DNA of 64,000 bases from Patagioenas fasciata (taxonomy: Eukaryota; Chordata; Aves; Columbiformes; Columbidae), in NCBI RefSeq assembly GCF_037038585.1, contig NC_092521.1, positions 150,192,605 to 150,256,604 of the forward strand, written 5' to 3'. Position numbers and translations under genes: made by a program. Shown here one piece after another: positions 59,200 through 64,000 of this stretch. Below the pieces are notes generated by a model that ran no database searches, was not told the DNA's origin, and worked only from the letters and a program-made list of their open reading frames with translations. Each line of letters opens with the position of its first letter. Positions within the stretch are counted from its first letter, which is position 1.

Positions 59200-60709
59200 G
59201 CTACAACTGCCACGTGCTGAGGGAGCTGGCTGAGGTCATTGCAGGACCACTCTCCATCATCTTTGCCAAGTCTTGGGAAAAGGGAGAGGTACCTGAGAAC
59301 TGGAGGAGAGCAAATGTCACTCCAGTCTTCAAAAAGGGCAAGAAGGAGGACTCAGGTAACTATAGACTGGTCAGCCTCACCTCCATCCCTGGGAAACTGA
59401 TGGAACAACTTATCCTTGGTGCCATCTCAAAGCATACCAAGGATAAGAGGGTCATTAGGGGCAGTCAACATGGCTTCACCAAGGGGAAGTCATGCTTGAC
59501 CAACCTCATAGCCTTTTATGAAGACATAACAAGATGGATGGATGATGGCAGAGCAGTGGATGTGGTCTACCTTGACTTCAGTAAAGTATTTGACACAGTC
59601 TCTCACAGCATCCTTACAGTTAAACTGAGGGAGTGCGGTCTGGACGATCAGGTAGTGAGGTGGACTGTGAACTGGTTGAAAGGAAGGAAGCCAGGGAGTC
59701 GTGGTCAGTGGGGCAGAGTCCAGTTGGAGGCCTGTATCTAGTGGAGTGCCTCAGGGGTCAGTACTAGGGCCGGTATTATTCAATATATTCATCAATGATT
59801 TAGATGAGGGAATAGAGTGCACTGTCAGCAAGTTTGCTGATGACACCAAGCTGGGAGGAGTGGCTGACACGCCAGAAGGCTGTGCTGCCATCCAGAGACC
59901 TGGACAGGCTGGAGAGTTGGGCGGGGAAAAATTTAATGAAATATAACAAAGGCAAGTGTAGAGTCTTGCATCTGGGCAGGAACAACCCCAGGTTCCAGTA
60001 TAAATTGGGGAATGACCCATTAGAGAACAGTGTAGGGGAAAGGGACCTGGGGGTCCTGGTGAACAGCAGGATGACCATGAGCCGGCACTGTGCCCTTGTG
60101 GCCAGGAAGGCCAATGGCATCCTGGGGTGTATTAGAAGGGGGGTGGTTAGTAGGTCAAGAGAGGTTCTCCTTCCTCTCTACTCTGCCCTGGTGAGACCAC
60201 ATCTGGAATATTGTGTCCAGTTCTGGCCCCTCAGCTCAGGAAGGACAGGGAACTGCTGGAGAGAGTCCAGCGCAGGGCAACAAAGATGATTAAGGGAGTG
60301 GAGCACCTCCCTTATGAGGAAAGGCTGAGGGAGCTGGGTCTCTTTAGCCTGGAGGAGACTGGGTGAGCTCATTAATGTTTACAAATATATAAAGGGTGAG
60401 TGTCAGGAAGATGGAGCCAGGCTCTTCTTGGTGACAACGAGTGGTAGGACAAGGGGTAATGGGTTCAAGCTGGAACACAAGAGGTTCCACTTAAATTTGA
60501 GTAGAAACTTCTTCTCAGTGAGGGTGACAGAACACTGGAACAGGCTGCCCAGGGGGGTTGTGGAGTCTCCTTCTCTGGAGCCATTCAAACCCACCTGGAC
60601 ACATTCCCATGTAGCCTCATCTAAGTGTTCCTGCTCTGGCAGGCGGATTGAACTAGATGATCTTTTGAGGTCCCTTCCTATCCCTGACATTCAGTGATTC
60701 TGTGATTAC
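59200..60709 (+). mobile_element. CR1 LINE, 5'-truncated, with most of the RT domain
   Basis: A sense-strand CR1 of about 1.5 kb. The first frame carries reverse-transcriptase sequence from LRELAEVIAGPLSIIFAKSW through VTPVFKKGKKEDSGNYR, GSQHGFTKGKSCLTNLIAFY and VDVVYLDFSKVFDTVSHS. A frameshift near 59.7 kb is followed by [20 protein letters not shown] and the catalytic [11 protein letters not shown], then another shift near 59.9 kb into [20 protein letters not shown]. It ends in the usual tail GGTCCCTTCC...CAGTGATTCTGTGATTA. It lacks the endonuclease and is inactive because of frameshifts, but is relatively well preserved. It is antisense to the host gene. Confidence 0.95.
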
Positions 60710-60765
60710 ATAGCTGTCACTCTGTGTTGCCTACAAGTTTAATTAGCAGTGTTTTAATTTAATTC

Positions 60766-61032
60766 CAGTAGGACCCAGTGACAAGACATGTGGGAATGGT
60801 TCAAAGCTGCGCCAGGGGGAGGTTTATACTGGACATCAGGAAGCATTCATTTGCTGAGAGGGTGTGCAAACACTAGAACAGGCTCCCTGGAGAGGTGGCC
60901 AACACCCCACACCTGACAGTGTGTAAGAGGCATTTGGACAAGGCCCTCAACAACAGGGTCTAAATTTTGGTCAGCCCTGAAGTGGTCAGGCAGTTGGAGA
61001 AGATGATCTTTGTAGGTCGCTTCAAGGTAAAA
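60766..61032 (+). mobile_element. CR1 LINE 3' fragment, different subfamily
   Basis: Sense-strand CR1 tail with GAGGTTTATACTGGACATCAGG-like, AACAGGCTCCCTGGAGAGGT and GAAGATGATCTTTGTAGGTC blocks, ending directly in a TATTC repeat. It differs from the adjacent copy at 59200-60709, so it is a separate insertion. No coding capacity. Confidence 0.85.
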
Positions 61033-61162
61033 TATTCTATTCTATTCTATTCTATTCTATTCTATTCTATTCTATTCTATTCTATTCTATTCTATTCTAT
61101 TCTATTCTATTCTATTCTGTGCTGTGCTGTGCTGTGCTGTGCTGTGCTATGCTATGCTATGC
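61033..61162. repeat. Compound pentanucleotide microsatellite
   Basis: Seventeen perfect TATTC units (61033-61117), then six TGTGC units (61118-61147), then three TATGC units (61148-61162), then TATTTTTC. The array starts exactly where the CR1 tail ends, so it probably grew from the CR1 3' repeat. Confidence 0.97.
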
Positions 61163-63824
61163 TATTTTTCTATTAATTCCTTAGAAAACTACTATCAGTA
61201 ATAAATTAGAAGGTTGAAAGCAGCATTCGATTATGTTAACTTAAAAAGTTTTGATAGAAATTCTAATTTCCTGAATATATTTCAGGAAGAAAACATTTCT
61301 AACATGTCATCTGTGTCTTCACATGAAACGAAGGAGTGCTTCAGGAGTTACTCATCCTCTTCTCCAGTTTGCTGCTTGTAATAGAACTTCACTGGAGAGT
61401 CATGCAAGCACAAGTTCAGGATTACAAGAGTCTTAATGTACAGTCAGCAACAATTTTAAAATCAAGTTGTTCTTCAGTGTTGAATACCACTCTTTTTTTT
61501 TTTTTTTTTTTAATTACTTCATCTTTTCTATAAAGCTGGTTTAGTCAAAGATTTCAGCTTTACAGGTATGGTTCTACCAGATTTCAATAACGTCCCTTAC
61601 AACGCATTCCTTGATGTGAGTATGACTATGCCCATTTCCCCTCTTCCTTACTTAAATCCTATAATTAATATATGCTCAAAATTTTGCTTCTCCCCCATAT
61701 CCTCTGCCATTTCAAACTAACATCATTTGTTTGTAACATAAGAAGTCGTAATGCTATTTACCTTCTCAGTTTATGTTATTAGTGAGATTCTACAAGTACG
61801 ATTACTTTTTTTTAAGGCAGAGCTCAATGTTTTAGATACAATGTATGCAAATATATGTATCAGTGTACTGCCTCTGGCTCCAGAATGACCACCAGCTGAC
61901 AGCTTGGGTGTCTTCACAGTGGGTTTCACAGCCACTACAGTGATATACACTTGCCATTTGGTTAAGAGGCCAAGGCCAAAATGTGCATCAAAATCTGTGA
62001 TGATGCACTAAAGAATACTGCATTACAGGCACTAAAAGCTACCGCTACCCCAACTTGTACCACTAAAAGCTGCAAGACAGTTTAAATACTACTGCCAAAC
62101 TATTTTGAAGCCGAACAGCAATGAAAGGTTTAACATCTAATTCCCAGTGGAAGTCACAAACATTTCTTTACAGGCTGCTTTCTGATCCAGGTAGGTGTTC
62201 TTAAAGTACTCCCACCAAATCAGAACTTTTAAAAGATAGTGGGGAGGTGATTCAGCACCCCTAGAATTCCACAGCCTACTGTGATAATGGCACACCTTGT
62301 TTACATCCAGTTTCCTCCTTTTCTGGAGAAGAAATTTGAACCATAATGAATGCAATGACAGGCTCTTATTATATTCACATGGGAGCCCGAAGTGCAGCCC
62401 CCGTTACAGAGAACATTTAAATAAACATATTTTCATAAATATGTATATTTATGGCTGTAAACCAGCCCTACCGGGACATACCCAAATGAAGCAAATAAGC
62501 CATATCACTGCTGTCTGTCGCAAGAAGGAATGACTGTCACTGCCTTTTGCACACAGGAATGACTGACTTGGCTTAACAATCCAGTTCTAGAATAGGTTGT
62601 ATAGCTATGAATTGCAGCTGGGGAGACACCCAGTTTCCTCAGAGGGTACATAGTAGAACCCACATTTCTCCTTTACAGGCCATGCTGTTTGCCTCAGGTG
62701 GCTGCCAGCATGGTTCGATGGCATTTTCAGATCACATTAGTACTACTAATCTCAATGATGCATAGAGAACAGACATGAAAAAGCAATCCAGTGTTAGGCT
62801 TAGCTAGAACCTCTTAAGAGCCTAAGACTGCTTTTTATCAGCCTAAAGCATATGTGAAGTTTTGAAAAAGTGTTATAGCTTTCTTTTTACACTGCACTGA
62901 ACTGCAGATGAGTACAGTTAATTTGGGTAGAAGGACATGTTTATGTTATAGAAGGGATACAAAGATGATGCATGGACATATGAGACTAAATTATGTTTTC
63001 CTTTTTAAGACTACTGACAGCATAAGCAGGAAAGTTCTTAGCCATTATAACCAGCTACTTATGGCTGTATTTTAGTGGTGAAAAAGATTAATAATTGAAA
63101 AGGTCTTCTCATGTCTATCAATGGTTGTACCCACGTAGCTGTCATACTCTGCTGTCAACTTCTACTGCAGGAGTTAAGAAAAATCAAACACAAGGGATTT
63201 TGTGGTTTATGTTTCAAATGAAGATATATCTTTGTTGAAAACTTTAAATGCCTATTTAAATTACTAACAACACAATTCTGAGGAAAATAAAATATTTTAG
63301 AAGTTATTTAGAGACACTGGGAACAAAGAGAAACAAGAGAAGATGTAATTTAAGTATTTCAATAAGTAGCAGTAGAACAGGTGGACTTTCTGTAACTGAG
63401 ATGTTTGTGCATGGAGTAAGAATAGCACTGAGCAGTATTTTATAAAAGTTTTATAAAACTTTTTGAGTTGATTTTTTTAAGTTCTTAAATTTTAGAAAAT
63501 ATTTTCAATGTATTTTATTTAAAAACAACCCACCCACCAAAACAAAACACCCGCCCCCCAAAACCCAAACAAACAAACAGAACAAAAAAGGTAGCACAAC
63601 GATCAACTATTGGCCAGACTATCACTGATAAAAATTTGTGATGTTAATAGAGTACTAGAAATTATTTTAGTCAAAATACTTACCATAGCACAGGATAATC
63701 CCAAATAGCGTTCTGGTGCCTTTTCAACCTAATATTTCCTATAGAAATAATGGCACTAGAAATTCACTGTATTGAATGTGTTTAAATATTTCCTCATTTG
63801 TATAATGAGTATATGATCTTTTAC

Positions 63825-63987
63825 AAAAACATAGCATTTTAGCCCTTCAATTTTTGTTTTTGTATTCCTGCAATTTTCTCTCCAGATCCTCAACTATGGA
63901 CTCTTCCTCATGCAGCTTGTTATGTAAAAGCTTCAAAAGCTTTTCTGGTGAACATTCTGTGTCTTCTCCATTTGTGTTGTAGTACTT
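63825..63987 (-). pseudogene. Coiled-coil gene exon with frameshift-like stop
   Basis: Minus-strand acceptor TTCTTGTAATAG is followed by an open phase-0 stretch: KYYNTNGEDTECSPEKLLKL, LHNKLHEEESIVEDLERKLQ, EYKNKN, then TGA (63847-63849). The coiled-coil character is obvious. One base fewer in the run of five A just before the stop would let the frame continue as a Glu/Leu/Lys helix to a GTAAAA donor at 63824, giving a phase-0 end that matches the next exon. So the stop may be a one-base insertion or a homopolymer error. Alternatively this is a true terminal exon of a short isoform. The upstream exons lie outside the window. Confidence 0.5.
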
Positions 63988-64000
63988 CTATTACAAGAAA

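Larger units (their letters stand above)
57167..63824 (-). other. Intron of the coiled-coil gene (6.7 kb)
   Basis: It holds two plus-oriented CR1 fragments (59200-60709 and 60766-61032) with an attached microsatellite (61033-61162), plus poly(T) runs. Small exon-like stretches at 58497-58537 (minus), 58440-58560 (plus) and 61343-61383 (minus) are not phase-supported. Confidence 0.45.
32607..63987 (-). other. C10orf67: Predicted multi-exon coiled-coil gene, likely C10orf67 orthologue (3' part)
   Basis: A series of short minus-strand open exons with splice sites spreads over 31 kb. They encode Glu/Lys/Gln-rich coiled-coil sequence and end in a terminal exon at 32607-32706. The last four exons join in a perfectly consistent reading phase. 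Known: in other amniotes C10orf67, a coiled-coil protein gene, lies beside PTF1A on the opposite strand with its 3' end facing PTF1A, which matches what is seen. I could not compare with the protein, so the symbol rests on synteny and composition. Several upstream exons carry in-frame stops, so the locus may be partly decayed, alternatively spliced, or affected by assembly errors. The 5' end lies beyond the right edge. Confidence 0.5.

Noticed and set aside
61343-61383. Minus-strand short open segment KFYYKQQTGEEDE before GTAACT
   Set aside because: Too short and without phase partners; resemblance to the start of the 63.9 kb exon is slight.

Overview
The window is nuclear DNA from a bird. 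The evidence is several CR1 LINE fragments with the avian tail pattern (ATTCTATGATTCTAT-like 3' ends), low repeat density, short introns and large CpG islands. One gene is certain: PTF1A, the pancreas and neural bHLH transcription factor, on the + strand at 8616-9556 with two coding exons. The species cannot be fixed from sequence alone. In amniotes this locus normally has C10orf67 next to PTF1A in convergent orientation.

Layout: 1-21.2 kb is the PTF1A regulatory landscape, with GC-rich blocks alternating with AT-rich islands that look like conserved non-coding elements. About 7.2 and 6.4 kb upstream of the gene are two copies of the same small cassette. Each has an identical 17-mer, a second conserved block at identical spacing, and then a bipartite E-box/TC-box site of the PTF1 (PTF1A-E protein-RBPJ) type. 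This fits the PTF1A autoregulatory enhancer. A three-site TAATCY array lies 0.7 kb upstream of the promoter. Downstream there are homeodomain/POU-rich AT islands (10.86-11.7, 13.1-14.0, 16.5-17.9 kb), a 2.4 kb CpG island without a recognisable gene (14.1-16.5 kb), and a FOXA/RBPJ/TAAT cluster near 17.6 kb.

From about 23.4 kb to the right edge the DNA is AT-rich. It holds a scattered set of short minus-strand exons, all in predicted splice contexts and encoding Glu/Lys/Gln-rich coiled-coil sequence. I read them as the 3' part of one gene, most likely the C10orf67 orthologue by position and orientation. Four C-terminal exons (46769-46820, 38398-38522, 37354-37457, 32607-32706) join in a fully consistent reading phase and end in a stop. 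Several upstream exons carry apparent lesions: a frameshift-like stop in the 63.9 kb exon, an in-frame TAA in the 54.9 kb exon and an in-frame TGA in the 49.9 kb exon. These suggest exon decay, alternative splicing or assembly errors.

Repeats: five CR1 fragments, a 233 bp TA-flanked mariner-type MITE, a compound pentanucleotide microsatellite grown from a CR1 tail, a 146 bp direct-repeat pair, and small tandem duplications. No tRNA, rRNA, viral or CRISPR features were seen.
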